Part shown: in pieces, positions 25,005 to 33,287 of the stretch
How the letters are laid out: each line of letters opens with the position of its first letter
How positions within the stretch are numbered: position 1 is the stretch's first letter
Assembly (NCBI GenBank): GCA_014860625.1
Contig: JACZJJ010000097.1
Span: forward strand, 1-45,410
DNA length: 45,410 bases
Direction of reading: 5' to 3'
Source of the DNA: Bacteroidales bacterium
GTDB lineage: Bacteria > Bacteroidota > Bacteroidia > Bacteroidales > FEN-979
The notes under the pieces: model-generated
Seen by the model: the letters and a program-made list of their open reading frames with translations, nothing else
What the model was told of the DNA's origin: nothing
Databases searched by the model: none
Program-made: the position numbers and the translations under genes

Positions 25005-26116
25005 TTGCCTGCGCTTCTCAGTTGCGGAACCTTGATCTTGTCATCTTTGGTTAAACCGGAAACTACCTCCACCTTAATCCCGTCGGACAAGCCTGTTTTG
25101 ATCATCCTCTTTTCATATTTCTGCGGAGCCACCTCGATCTCCACGAAGGTAGAATCGCCCTCAAACTGCAGGAGGCTCTCGTTGATTGCCATCACCTGGT
25201 TGGCACGTTCCAGAACAATGTCGGCATTGGCGCTGTAGCCGGCGCGAATGAACTGGTCGGTTTTGAGATCCACGTCGGCTTTGATCTCAAACTGTACGGC
25301 GCCATTCTCCAGCACACCTTTTGGGGCGATGTATTTCAAGGTGGCATTGAAGGTGTCATTTTCAATGGCTCCCACCATTAGCAGGAGAGGCATTCCGGGG
25401 TTGATTTTTCCAACCTCTGTCTCATCCACCTTCCCCTGAAAAATCATATCACCCACATCGGCAATAAAAGCAATAGTTGTCCCTGGATTGAAATTATTCG
25501 CTTCAATCACCGAACTGCCTACTTTTACCGGAACATCCAGAATCATCCCATTGATGGTTGATGTAATAAGGGTGTTGGTAGCGGAACCCGATTTTTTCGT
25601 TGCTCCTTCCCTTACCAGGTCAAGGTTGGCTTCAGCTGCCGAAAGTTCTTGTCTGGCATTCCGAAAGGTTACCTCTGCCTGCTGGAATTCTGAAGCAGAA
25701 ATGACTCCACCATTCTTCAGTTTCTCCTGGCGGTCAAAATTAATTTTAGCATCATCAAAGGAGATCTGGGCACGTTCCATCCTGCCTTCCGCATTATTCA
25801 GGTTCACCAGATCGGGAATGATCCTAACCTTTGCAATGGCATCGCCCTTTTTCACTTTGTTGCCAGGCTGTACAAAAACCTGTTCAACGATACCCGATAC
25901 TTTTGGCTTTATTTCAATCTCTTCGCGTGGGATTACCGACCCTGTAGCCACCGTCTTCTTGATGATGTCTGTCACAAATGGCTGTTCAGTGATGTACACA
26001 ACAGGCTTCTCTTTTGATTTGTTGTAGAGATAGTATATCGTGATGCCGAAAGCTGCCAGAATGATCACCAACACGGCAATCCGGATTATCTTCTTTGTTA
26101 CACTCGTCTTTTTCAT
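25001..26116 (-). CDS. Efflux adaptor protein (MacA/HlyD family)
   Basis: A 371-residue periplasmic adaptor that would connect the ABC permeases upstream to an outer-membrane channel. N-terminal membrane anchor IIRIAVLVIILAAFGITIYYLYN, lipoyl half VKPKVSGIVEQVFVQPGNKVKKGD-like region (about residues 65-90), a helical hairpin (about 100-170) with RMERAQISFDDAKINFDRQ, second lipoyl half and beta-barrel, then a membrane-proximal domain with RAGYSANADIVLERA. The ATG at 26116 is chosen; a GTG at 26131 lies at the edge of the octamer array. It is the last gene of the efflux operon. No TolC-type channel is found in the window. Confidence 0.9.
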   Translation of the reverse strand: MKKTSVTKKIIRIAVLVIILAAFGITIYYLYNKSKEKPVVYITEQPFVTDIIKKTVATGSVIPREEIEIKPKVSGIVEQVFVQPGNKVKKGDAIAKVRIIPDLVNLNNAEGRMERAQISFDDAKINFDRQEKLKNGGVISASEFQQAEVTFRNARQELSAAEANLDLVREGATKKSGSATNTLITSTINGMILDVPVKVGSSVIEANNFNPGTTIAFIADVGDMIFQGKVDETEVGKINPGMPLLLMVGAIENDTFNATLKYIAPKGVLENGAVQFEIKADVDLKTDQFIRAGYSANADIVLERANQVMAINESLLQFEGDSTFVEIEVAPQKYEKRMIKTGLSDGIKVEVVSGLTKDDKIKVPQLRSAGN

Positions 26117-26130
26117 AAACTTTGATTTCA

Positions 26131-26194
26131 CTATTTCGCTATTTCGCTATTTCGCTATTTCGCTATTTCGCTATTTCGCTATTTCGCTATTTTT
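26131..26194. repeat. 8-bp tandem array CTATTTCG between permease and adaptor genes
   Basis: Seven perfect copies of CTATTTCG (26131-26186) and an eighth imperfect one. It starts at the permease stop codon in the sense of transcription (TAA, then repeats) and fills the whole gap up to the adaptor start region. Perfect short units like these are prone to slippage. Confidence 0.95.
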
Positions 26195-27458
26195 ATTGCT
26201 CATATCTCAATGCGTCTATCGGTTTCACTGCTACCGCCCGCCGTGCCGGAATGAATCCTGCAAATGCCCCGGAAAAGACCAGGATCGTAAGGGCGATCAT
26301 TGCCACCCTGAAGTCGACACCGGGCTGGTAAAACATCTCCGTTTCGGTTCCTGAACTCTCCATGGCAAAATTCACCAGTTCAAGCAGTCCTACACCAATC
26401 ACCAATCCAAAATAACCGGCGAAGGTTGTCAGCACCACGGCTTCGGCCATGATCTGGCTGATGATTTTCATCGGAACCGCTCCGAGAGCCCGTTGGATGC
26501 CAATCTCCTTGGTTCTCTCCTTCACCACAACCAGCATGATATTGCTGACCCCAATGATTCCGGCAATCAATGTCCCGATACCGACAATCCATACCAGCAC
26601 ACGGATGCCGGTGAACAATCCCTGGAATTTCCTGAACTCCTGCTCCAGGTTAAAATGGCCGATGGCCCTTTCATCGGCAGGCGCAACGCCATGCCTCTGT
26701 TTCAGAATCTCAATGGCCTTTGCTTCCACAACGCTGACCGGAATCCCATCCTTTGAGGTGATCCCGAAAAACCCGACAACATTTCCGTAGTTATAGGTTT
26801 TTTGCAGTGTGGTGAAAGGCATGTAGATGTTCTGATTTTCACGTTCTGCCTGCTCGCCCGTTCGCTTCGACTGAAAAATCCCTACCACCTTAAAGTACAC
26901 TCCCTGGATCTGAATGTACTCACCCAATGCCTCTTCATCGGGCTTGAACAGAAGTTCCTTTACACGGGTTCCAATCACAACCACCTTGCGCTTATCACGG
27001 ATGTCGAGATCGTTGATCAGTCGCCCGTCGGAGATATAGAGCGGATCTATCAGGAAATATTCGGGGTATTCACCCATGATGGAAAAGGATCCCGCTTTCA
27101 ATCCCCTCATGACATTATTGGTTGAAAAGAAATCGCCTCCGCGGATGCGAGGGGCCAGGTACTTGATCTCAGGAATGGAATTACGCAATGCCTTTGCATC
27201 ATCGTTGTCGTAGTTAAACCGACGACCCCGTGGAAATCCCTTGTATGGGACAGTGGTCTGCTGGGTCCAGATGAAAACACTGTTGGTGGCCATGTCGGCA
27301 AAGTTCCTGGAAACTGAATTTTCGAGGCCGTTGCCTGAGCCCAGCATGATGACCAGCATGAAGATCCCCCAGAACACGCCAAAAGCAGTAAGGAAGGTCC
27401 TCAGTTTATTGGACTTCAGTACGTGATAAATCTCCTGCCAACGGTCAAGGTCAAACAT
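26193..27458 (-). CDS. MacB-like ABC transporter permease 1
   Basis: A 421-residue FtsX/MacB-type permease with four membrane segments: one near the N-terminus (about 20-45; LRTFLTAFGVFWGIFMLVIML), a large periplasmic domain (MacB_PCD, about 50-280), and three at the C-terminus (FTGIRVLVWIVGIGTLIAGIIGVSN, VLTTFAGYFGLVIGVGLL, VAMIALTILVFSGAFAGF). Signature VKERTKEIGIQRALGA follows the second segment. It does not carry its own ATPase, so it depends on the ATPase at 28800-29600. Its ATG is directly preceded by a CGGGTTT-type array with no visible ribosome-binding site. Export of a peptide, lipid or drug is likely but the substrate is unknown. Confidence 0.92.
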   Translation of the reverse strand: MFDLDRWQEIYHVLKSNKLRTFLTAFGVFWGIFMLVIMLGSGNGLENSVSRNFADMATNSVFIWTQQTTVPYKGFPRGRRFNYDNDDAKALRNSIPEIKYLAPRIRGGDFFSTNNVMRGLKAGSFSIMGEYPEYFLIDPLYISDGRLINDLDIRDKRKVVVIGTRVKELLFKPDEEALGEYIQIQGVYFKVVGIFQSKRTGEQAERENQNIYMPFTTLQKTYNYGNVVGFFGITSKDGIPVSVVEAKAIEILKQRHGVAPADERAIGHFNLEQEFRKFQGLFTGIRVLVWIVGIGTLIAGIIGVSNIMLVVVKERTKEIGIQRALGAVPMKIISQIMAEAVVLTTFAGYFGLVIGVGLLELVNFAMESSGTETEMFYQPGVDFRVAMIALTILVFSGAFAGFIPARRAVAVKPIDALRYEQ

Positions 27459-27529
27459 CGGGTTTCGGGTTTCGGGTTTCGGGTTAAAGAATTTTACTTC
27501 GTACTTCTAACTTCTGACATCTACCTTCA
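27459..27529. repeat. 7-bp arrays filling the gap between the two permease genes
   Basis: CGGGTTT three times and CGGGTTA (27459-27486), then a second block of TTACTTC, GTACTTC, TAACTTC, TGACATC, TACCTTC (27494-27528). The second block starts at the stop of permease 2 (27530-27532) and the first abuts the ATG of permease 1. Confidence 0.92.
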
Positions 27530-28768
27530 CTACTCATCTCTCAGCGCCTCGATCGGTTTGATTCTCGCTGCTTTTCTTGCAGGGAACAATCCCGCAAGGG
27601 TTCCGGCGACAATCAGGAGGATCGTGGCGCCAACAGCAATCGAGAAATTGGCTTCAGGGCTTTTGAAGAAATCGGTCTCGGGAAGATTCCCCGATATGAT
27701 TTCCAGCAAGCCAATTCCCAGCACCAGTCCAATATATCCTGAAAACCCCGTAATTACGATGGCTTCGCGCAATATCAGGCTTACTATCGAGAAGGGAGTT
27801 GCTCCCAACGCCTTTCTGACTCCGATTTCCTTGGTGCGCTCTTTTACCGAAATCATCATGATGTTACTCACCCCAACGATTCCGGCAATGATGGTGCCGA
27901 TTCCCACGATCCATATGAAAAGGCGGATTCCCATAAAGAGCCCCTGAAATCTCCGGAAGTCTTCACTTTTATTCCAGATCGAAACTGCCCGTTGATCTTC
28001 CGTATCAAAGGTGTGCCGTTTGGCAAGCAGGTTGCGGGTCTGATCCACCATCATGTCTACTTCCTCCACAGAGGCATCTCCCGTTGTCATGGAAATCTGG
28101 CTGATGACATTCTGACCGCTGAACACACGTTGAGCGGTTGAAATGGGAATATAGATGCGACGCTGTTCGCTGTCGTCTCGCCCAAAATCCCTGAATACAC
28201 CGATCACCTTAAACAGCACGCCATTGATGTTGATGTATTTCTCCATCGCAATTGAATCGGCCCCCTTGAAGAGGTCCTGCTTCACCTTCTCACCGATGAC
28301 GGCAACCTTTCTGAATTCATTGATGTCAAGGTTGTTGAGAAAACGGCCATGAATCATTTCAACCTCTTTGATGTAGCCATAATCGGGATGGCACGGGGAG
28401 AGATAGAAGGAGCCGTATTCATTTTTATAAGAGGTGATGATGTTACCCAGAAACATCCGCGACGACAAGTATTCATGGTCCCTGACAGATGCTTTCAGGA
28501 GGTTGTAATCTTCGTTGGTAAAGCGGATCCTTCGTCCGGCTTGCAGTCCTTTGAATTCTTTGCTGGTCATCCCGCTGCTGATCCAGATCCCGTTGTTCGC
28601 GCCTCCCCGAAACTGGTCTGTAACGCCATTCTCAAGTCCTTTCCCCGACCCCAGTAAAATGATGAGCATGAAAATTCCCCAGGCTACGGCAAAACCGGTA
28701 AGAAAGGTACGGAGCTTGTTTTTCCGGACCGTACTGTAAATTTCCTGCCATTTATCGAGTTCAAACAT
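27530..28768 (-). CDS. MacB-like ABC transporter permease 2
   Basis: A 412-residue paralogue of the next permease with the same plan: N-terminal segment KNKLRTFLTGFAVAWGIFMLIIL, a periplasmic MacB_PCD domain, and three C-terminal segments (LFIWIVGIGTIIAGIVGVSN, IVITGFSGYIGLVLGIGLL, ATILLIVAGTLAGLF), with VKERTKEIGVRKALGA between them. The two permeases probably form a heterodimer served by one ATPase. Both N-termini begin MF(D/E)LD(R/K)WQEIY, so they came from a duplication. A CGGGTTT array separates this gene from the ATPase gene, and another follows its stop codon. Confidence 0.92.
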   Translation of the reverse strand: MFELDKWQEIYSTVRKNKLRTFLTGFAVAWGIFMLIILLGSGKGLENGVTDQFRGGANNGIWISSGMTSKEFKGLQAGRRIRFTNEDYNLLKASVRDHEYLSSRMFLGNIITSYKNEYGSFYLSPCHPDYGYIKEVEMIHGRFLNNLDINEFRKVAVIGEKVKQDLFKGADSIAMEKYININGVLFKVIGVFRDFGRDDSEQRRIYIPISTAQRVFSGQNVISQISMTTGDASVEEVDMMVDQTRNLLAKRHTFDTEDQRAVSIWNKSEDFRRFQGLFMGIRLFIWIVGIGTIIAGIVGVSNIMMISVKERTKEIGVRKALGATPFSIVSLILREAIVITGFSGYIGLVLGIGLLEIISGNLPETDFFKSPEANFSIAVGATILLIVAGTLAGLFPARKAARIKPIEALRDE

Positions 28769-28774
28769 GGAGGT

Positions 28775-28801
28775 CAGTTTCGGGTTTCGGGTTTCGGGTT
28801 C
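28775..28801. repeat. 7-bp array between ATPase and permease 2 genes
   Basis: CGGGTTT at 28781-28787 and 28788-28794, CGGGTTC at 28795-28801. It begins within the ATPase stop codon and occupies the whole junction. The unit is the same as at 27459-27486. Confidence 0.88.
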
Positions 28802-29600
28802 AGGCGACTTTTTCGTATTCCTTGCTTTCGAAATCCCTGCCTACTTCGTACTTCGTTTGCTTCGCTTCGCTCGCAATGACATTACTTCGCACCTCACTTC
28901 TACCTTCTGACTTCTGACTTCCGCCTTCATTCACCACTATTTCCTGGATCATCCCGTCGATGATCCGGATGGTTTTCTGGGTGCGGCGGGCAATGTCGAG
29001 CTCGTGGGTAACAATGATCATTGTGATACCTGTTTTGTTGATCTCGGTGAGCAGGTCCATCATCTCCTGGGATGTGACCGAGTCGAGAGCACCTGTTGGT
29101 TCGTCGGCAAGAATCACCTTGGGATTTGTGATCAGGGCCCGCGCAATCGCAACACGCTGCTTCTGGCCTCCTGAAAGTTCACTTGGCAGGTGATGCGCCC
29201 AATCTTTCAGTCCCAGCCTGTCGAGGTATTCCAGTGCGATTTTATTCCGTTTCCTGCGGGGAACCTTCTGGTAATAAAGCGGCAACGCCACATTTTCCAT
29301 GGCATTTTTGAACGAAACAAGGTTAAACGACTGGAAAACAAAACCAAGCATCCTGTTGCGCAGCAGGGCGGCTTTGCGCTCATTCAGGTGCTGAATCTTT
29401 TTCCCGTCGAGGAGGTATTCCCCCTGATCGTAATTATCCAGGATGCCGAAAATGTTTAACAGGGTCGATTTCCCTGATCCCGATGGCCCCATGATGGAGA
29501 TCATCTCCCCCTCTTCGATATCGAGGTTGATCCCCTTCAGCACGTGAAGGTTGTTCTGGCCATTGGTATAGGACTTATGAATGTTACGAATGTTGATCAT
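28800..29600 (-). CDS. MacB-type ABC transporter ATPase with repeat-derived tail
   Basis: A 266-residue ATPase of the LolD/MacB group. The ATG at 29600 (MINIRNIHKSYTNG) is chosen; a longer frame to 29798 has no homology. Seen: Walker A MGPSGSGKSTLLN, Q loop FVFQSFNLV, signature LSGGQKQRVAIARAL, Walker B VILADEPTGALDS, H loop IIVTHE. The conserved domain ends near residue 222 (IDGMIQE). The last 40 or so residues (for example NVIASEAKQTKYEV) are encoded by tandem heptads and a common dispersed bacterial repeat, so the tail is probably unstructured. It is the first gene of the efflux operon and diverges from EF-G. Confidence 0.93.
   Translation of the reverse strand: MINIRNIHKSYTNGQNNLHVLKGINLDIEEGEMISIMGPSGSGKSTLLNIFGILDNYDQGEYLLDGKKIQHLNERKAALLRNRMLGFVFQSFNLVSFKNAMENVALPLYYQKVPRRKRNKIALEYLDRLGLKDWAHHLPSELSGGQKQRVAIARALITNPKVILADEPTGALDSVTSQEMMDLLTEINKTGITMIIVTHELDIARRTQKTIRIIDGMIQEIVVNEGGSQKSEGRSEVRSNVIASEAKQTKYEVGRDFESKEYEKVA
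28842..28928. repeat. Composite repeat block inside the ATPase 3' end
   Basis: TACTTCG twice (28842-28855); a segment GCTTCGCTTCGCTCGCAATG (from 28859), which matches a dispersed repeat I recognise from many bacterial genomes; and TACCTTC, TGACTTC, TGACTTC, CGCCTTC (28901-28928). All of it lies within the reading frame of the ATPase. Confidence 0.85.
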
Positions 29601-29764
29601 GGGAATGGTATTTTTCAGGTAGTAAGACTCATTTCTTCCACTAACGTTACAGAAATAGAACGTAAAGGTCCCGGATTCGGTACAGGAACAGAAAAGAATT
29701 AGATATACAATCGTTTCCAGCCGATAAAACCCTGATAAAACAAGATTTATGTGGATATTTTTTG

Positions 29765-29772
29765 TACTTTTG
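29765..29772 (+). promoter_or_regulatory. Candidate -7 element for EF-G
   Basis: TACTTTTG followed by CA matches TAnnTTTG, 19 bp before the ATG at 29792. It supports that start over the TTG at 29762, which would lie inside the promoter. Confidence 0.55.
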
Positions 29773-29791
29773 CACCCCCAAAAATGGATAT

Positions 29792-31852
29792 ATGACACTT
29801 AATAAACTTCGAAATATCGGTATTGCCGCTCACATCGATGCCGGCAAGACCACCGTAACAGAGCGAATTCTCTTCTTCACCGGAACCACCCGTAAAATGG
29901 GTGAAGTGCATGATGGCCAGGCTACTATGGACTTTATGAAACAGGAGCAGGAGCGCGGAATCACCATTGCTTCAGCAGCCATCACCTGTTCCTGGAAGGA
30001 TTACCAGATCAACCTTATCGATACCCCCGGACACGTCGACTTCACCGTAGAGGTGGAGCGCTCCCTTCGGGTTATCGACGGCATGATCGCTGTTTTTTGC
30101 GCCGTTGGAGGCGTTGAGCCACAAAGTGAAACAGTTTGGAACCAGGCCGACCGCTACAGGGTACCTCGTATCGCTTTCGTCAACAAAATGGACCGTACGG
30201 GAGCCGACTATTTTGCCGTGGTAGATCAAATGAACAAGTACCTGGATGCCAATGCGTTTCCCTTCCATATTCCGATCGGAGAAGAAGATACATTCAATGG
30301 AATCTGTGATATCATTGGACGAAAAGCATATCTGTTTAACGAGACCGACAGGATTGAAACTGAAATCCCGGAGGAGTATAAAGCCAGATGCGAGGAGGCT
30401 CGTGCCAAACTGGTCGAGAAGGTTGCCGAGTTCAATGATGATATTATGGCGCTCTATTTCGATGAGAAGGATGTTCCTTCAGAGTTGTTGAAAACCGCTG
30501 CACGGGATGCCACCCTGAAGCTGCTCATCACTCCTGTCTTTTCAGGTGCTGCCTACAAGAACAAAGGCGTTCAGCTTCTCCTGGATGCCGTGATCGACTA
30601 CCTGCCGTCGCCTGTTGATGTAGGAGCCGTGGTTGGTATCGATCCCGACGACAGCGAGAAAACACATACCTGTCACCCCTCCCCAACCGAACCCTTTTCA
30701 GGACTGGCGTTCAAACTGATTCACGACCCCTTCGTCGGCCAGCAAACCTTCACACGGATCTTCTCAGGAACCCTGAAAAGCGGCATGCAGGTGTTCAACT
30801 CCACCAAAGGGAAGTACGAACGAATCGGGCGGATCCTGAAGATCCGTGCCAAAGAGCGGGAAGAGGTCTCTGAAGCGGGCCCTGGCGACATCGTCGCCCT
30901 GATTGGAATGAAATTCACCAAAACAGGGGATACGCTGTGCAGTGAGGAACATAAGATGCTCCTTGAATCGATTCATATTCCGCCCGCTGTGATTGAACTG
31001 AAGATCGCCCCGGCAAAACGGGCTGATCAGGCTAAATTGGGCGAAGCCCTTGCAAAGCTGGCAAATGAAGATCCCTCGTTTCACATCCGTTATGATGACG
31101 AAACCGAGGAATCGGTTATTTCAGGAATGGGAGAACTTCACCTGGAGATCATCATCGACCGGTTAAAGCACGAGTTCAAGGTGGATGCCGTGGTGGGAGA
31201 ACCCGCTGTAGCCTTCCGCGAAACCATCACCCAGGAAGTTGAATCCAATTACAAACATGCCAAACAATCAGGTGGTAAAGGCCAGTTCGCACAAACTGTC
31301 TTAAGACTCGAACCCAATGAAGGGAAAGGGTACGAATTCTCCGACAAGATCAAAGGCGGCGCCATCCCTATCGAATATATCCCCAGCGTAAACAAAGGGA
31401 TCCAGAAGACTCTTGAACGTGGCCTCCTGGCCGGATACCCGATTGTGGATGTGAAGGTGGTTTTGCTGGATGGAAATTTCCACCCGGTCGACTCGTCCGA
31501 CATGGCCTTCCAAACCTGCGGCTCCATCTGTTTCAGGCATGGCTTCATGAAAGCGAATCCGATCCTGCTGGAACCGGTTATGAAGGTCGAAGTCAATACA
31601 CCGGATGAATATATCGGCGATATTGTCAGCAACCTGAACCGCCGCCGAGGCAAGATCGAGGCGATGCGCCGCTACCGTAAAGGCGCCCAGAAGGTCCTGT
31701 GCTTTGTTCCCCTGATGGAGATGTTCGGCTATGCCACCCAACTACGAAACCTCTCCAGCGGCCGTGCCAACTACTCCATGGAATTCTTTGAATACCAGGC
31801 CCTGCCGAAAGGCATCCAGGAAGAAGTACTGAAAAAAGTCCGTGAGAAGTAG
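29792..31852 (+). CDS. Elongation factor G (additional canonical-type copy)
   Basis: A 686-residue EF-G with intact GTPase motifs: G1 AHIDAGKTT, switch I ERGITI, G3 DTPGHVDF with the catalytic histidine, G4 NKMD, and domain [15 protein letters not shown]. It would promote ribosomal translocation or, like some duplicated EF-Gs, ribosome recycling. It is not next to ribosomal protein or EF-Tu genes as the main fusA usually is, and the domain-II/III sequence looks like the spd-type EF-G found as a second copy in several phyla. Together with EF-G2 at 20122-22257, the window holds two EF-G paralogues. A 7-bp array begins immediately after its TAG stop. Confidence 0.92.
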   Translation: MTLNKLRNIGIAAHIDAGKTTVTERILFFTGTTRKMGEVHDGQATMDFMKQEQERGITIASAAITCSWKDYQINLIDTPGHVDFTVEVERSLRVIDGMIAVFCAVGGVEPQSETVWNQADRYRVPRIAFVNKMDRTGADYFAVVDQMNKYLDANAFPFHIPIGEEDTFNGICDIIGRKAYLFNETDRIETEIPEEYKARCEEARAKLVEKVAEFNDDIMALYFDEKDVPSELLKTAARDATLKLLITPVFSGAAYKNKGVQLLLDAVIDYLPSPVDVGAVVGIDPDDSEKTHTCHPSPTEPFSGLAFKLIHDPFVGQQTFTRIFSGTLKSGMQVFNSTKGKYERIGRILKIRAKEREEVSEAGPGDIVALIGMKFTKTGDTLCSEEHKMLLESIHIPPAVIELKIAPAKRADQAKLGEALAKLANEDPSFHIRYDDETEESVISGMGELHLEIIIDRLKHEFKVDAVVGEPAVAFRETITQEVESNYKHAKQSGGKGQFAQTVLRLEPNEGKGYEFSDKIKGGAIPIEYIPSVNKGIQKTLERGLLAGYPIVDVKVVLLDGNFHPVDSSDMAFQTCGSICFRHGFMKANPILLEPVMKVEVNTPDEYIGDIVSNLNRRRGKIEAMRRYRKGAQKVLCFVPLMEMFGYATQLRNLSSGRANYSMEFFEYQALPKGIQEEVLKKVREK

Positions 31853-31936
31853 GACGAAGGACGTAAGACGTAAGAGGTAAGACGTGAGAGGTAAGACGGG
31901 AGAGGTAAAAGTCGGGAGAGGTAAAAGTCGGGAAGT
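31853..31936. repeat. 7-bp tandem array filling the gap between EF-G and the helicase gene
   Basis: Eight heptads directly after the EF-G stop: GACGAAG, GACGTAA, GACGTAA, GAGGTAA, GACGTGA, GAGGTAA, GACGGGA, GAGGTAA; then AAGTCGGGA and GAGGTAA alternate with a 16-bp period. No ordinary terminator is seen between these convergent genes. Confidence 0.93.
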
Positions 31937-31956
31937 GAAGTGTGGGGTGCAGCGGG

Positions 31957-33144
31957 TTAGCGTTTTCTCCGGTTGAAGGTTGAGGGTCTCTTTTTCGGGT
32001 TGTATTCAGGCGCTTCGCCGAACTGGGTTGGAACTGCTCCTTTGTGAACCGGTTTTCCGAGTAATTTTTCGATCTCCCCGAATTTCCATTGTCCGTCGGG
32101 ATTGATGAAGGTAATAGCGACGCCTGATGCAGCAGCCCGGGCTGTACGGCCGATGCGGTGAATGTAATCTTCGGCATCATTGGGTACATCGTAGTTCATC
32201 ACCATGTCGATGTTTTCCACATCAATGCCACGTGACACAACATCCGTTGCAACCAGTACCTGGATCTCCTTATTCCTGAATCCCTGCATCACCTTTTCCC
32301 TCTCTTTTTGCTCAAGATCGGAGTGGATCTCCTGCACTTCAAGGCCCGACTTTTTCAGCTCGCGGCTAAGCAGTTTAGTGCTGCTTTTGGTAGAGCAGAA
32401 AATCAGGATCGTCCTTCCTTTCGAGTTGCCGAGCAGGTATTTCATCAGAGGCAGTTTCTGCGTGTCATAAACAGAGTAGGCCAGTTGGAGAATCTTTTCA
32501 GCAGGCTTTGAGAGAGCAATATTGATTTGTTCAGGCTCGTTGAGGATCTTTTTCGAGAGGATCCGGATGTCGGGGGGAATGGTTGCAGAGAAGAGCAGTG
32601 TTTGTCTCTCTTTCGGCACATGAGAGATGATCTTCATGATGTCGTCGTGAAAACCCATATCCAGCATCCTGTCGGCTTCATCCAACACCAGATATTTGAG
32701 GGTGGAGAAATTCACATACCCCATGTTGAGGTGGGCGATCATCCTGCCTGGTGTGCAGACTACAACGTCCACGCCTCCCATCAGGGCTGCCTTTTCGCGG
32801 GTAAATGTAGCTCCGTCGGTCCCGCCGTAGATGGGTACAGAGGATACAGAAGTAAAATAGGAAAGCCCCTCCATGTGCTGGTCGATCTGTACGGCCAGCT
32901 CCCGTGTGGGGACAATAATCAGCGCCTTGATGCCGGTACCGCCAGCCTCCTGCAGGATGCGGTTGGTGATGGGTAACAGAAAGGCTGCCGTTTTTCCGGT
33001 TCCCGTCTGGGCCGAACCGATCAGGTCCTTCCTCGCTGTAATTATAGGTATAGCCTGTTCCTGTATGGGGGTAGGTATGGTAAATCCGAGTGAGTCGATC
33101 CCCTCAAGCAAGCGGGGGTCAAATCCGAAGTCAGTGAAAGTCAA
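31957..33144 (-). CDS. DEAD-box RNA helicase (RhlE-like)
   Basis: A 395-residue ATP-dependent RNA helicase. Motifs in order: Q motif GFTIPTPIQEQAIP, Walker A AQTGTGKTAAFLLP, PTRELAVQ, DEADRMLDMGF, SAT in LFSATIPP, then helicase C-domain ATDVVSRGIDVENIDMV and HRIGRTARAAASG. The short basic tail ends KKRPSTFNRRKR, which may bind RNA. It resembles RhlE, which acts in ribosome assembly and RNA turnover. The start is a TTG at 33144: the family N-terminus MTFxDFGF aligns with it and no ATG is near. A TATCTTTG box lies 34 bp upstream. Confidence 0.92.
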   Translation of the reverse strand: MTFTDFGFDPRLLEGIDSLGFTIPTPIQEQAIPIITARKDLIGSAQTGTGKTAAFLLPITNRILQEAGGTGIKALIIVPTRELAVQIDQHMEGLSYFTSVSSVPIYGGTDGATFTREKAALMGGVDVVVCTPGRMIAHLNMGYVNFSTLKYLVLDEADRMLDMGFHDDIMKIISHVPKERQTLLFSATIPPDIRILSKKILNEPEQINIALSKPAEKILQLAYSVYDTQKLPLMKYLLGNSKGRTILIFCSTKSSTKLLSRELKKSGLEVQEIHSDLEQKEREKVMQGFRNKEIQVLVATDVVSRGIDVENIDMVMNYDVPNDAEDYIHRIGRTARAAASGVAITFINPDGQWKFGEIEKLLGKPVHKGAVPTQFGEAPEYNPKKRPSTFNRRKR

Positions 33145-33178
33145 TGTGTTTTTGGAATTAATGAATGGAATATTTTTG

Positions 33179-33186
33179 CAAAGATA
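33179..33186 (-). promoter_or_regulatory. Candidate -7 element for the helicase gene
   Basis: CAAAGATA reads TATCTTTG on the minus strand and is followed by GCA, as in other promoters of this window. Confidence 0.5.
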
Positions 33187-33244
33187 CGCTCTTTTTCCCG
33201 ATTATTACTTCTGGTCTGAAAACCAGGAACCGTTAGGGAAAATC

Positions 33245-33284
33245 ATTCCCCCTCCTAAAGGGAGACATGGGTTGGGGTGTGTAC
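33245..33284. repeat. C/G-rich dispersed repeat after the arylsulfotransferase stop
   Basis: CCCCCTCCTAAAGGGAG followed by ACATGGGTTGGGGTG. It starts 4-5 bp after the stop of the minus-strand gene (33288-33290). It contains a short imperfect stem (CTCC/GGAG) and resembles repeats I have seen between genes in other Bacteroidota. Confidence 0.55.
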
Positions 33285-33287
33285 AGA

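Noticed and set aside
28859-28881. Insertion sequence end
   Set aside because: The segment is a short dispersed repeat with no transposase or flanking target duplication visible.
1-31936. CRISPR array among the short repeats
   Set aside because: Units are 7-8 bp, directly adjacent with no spacers, and no cas genes are present.
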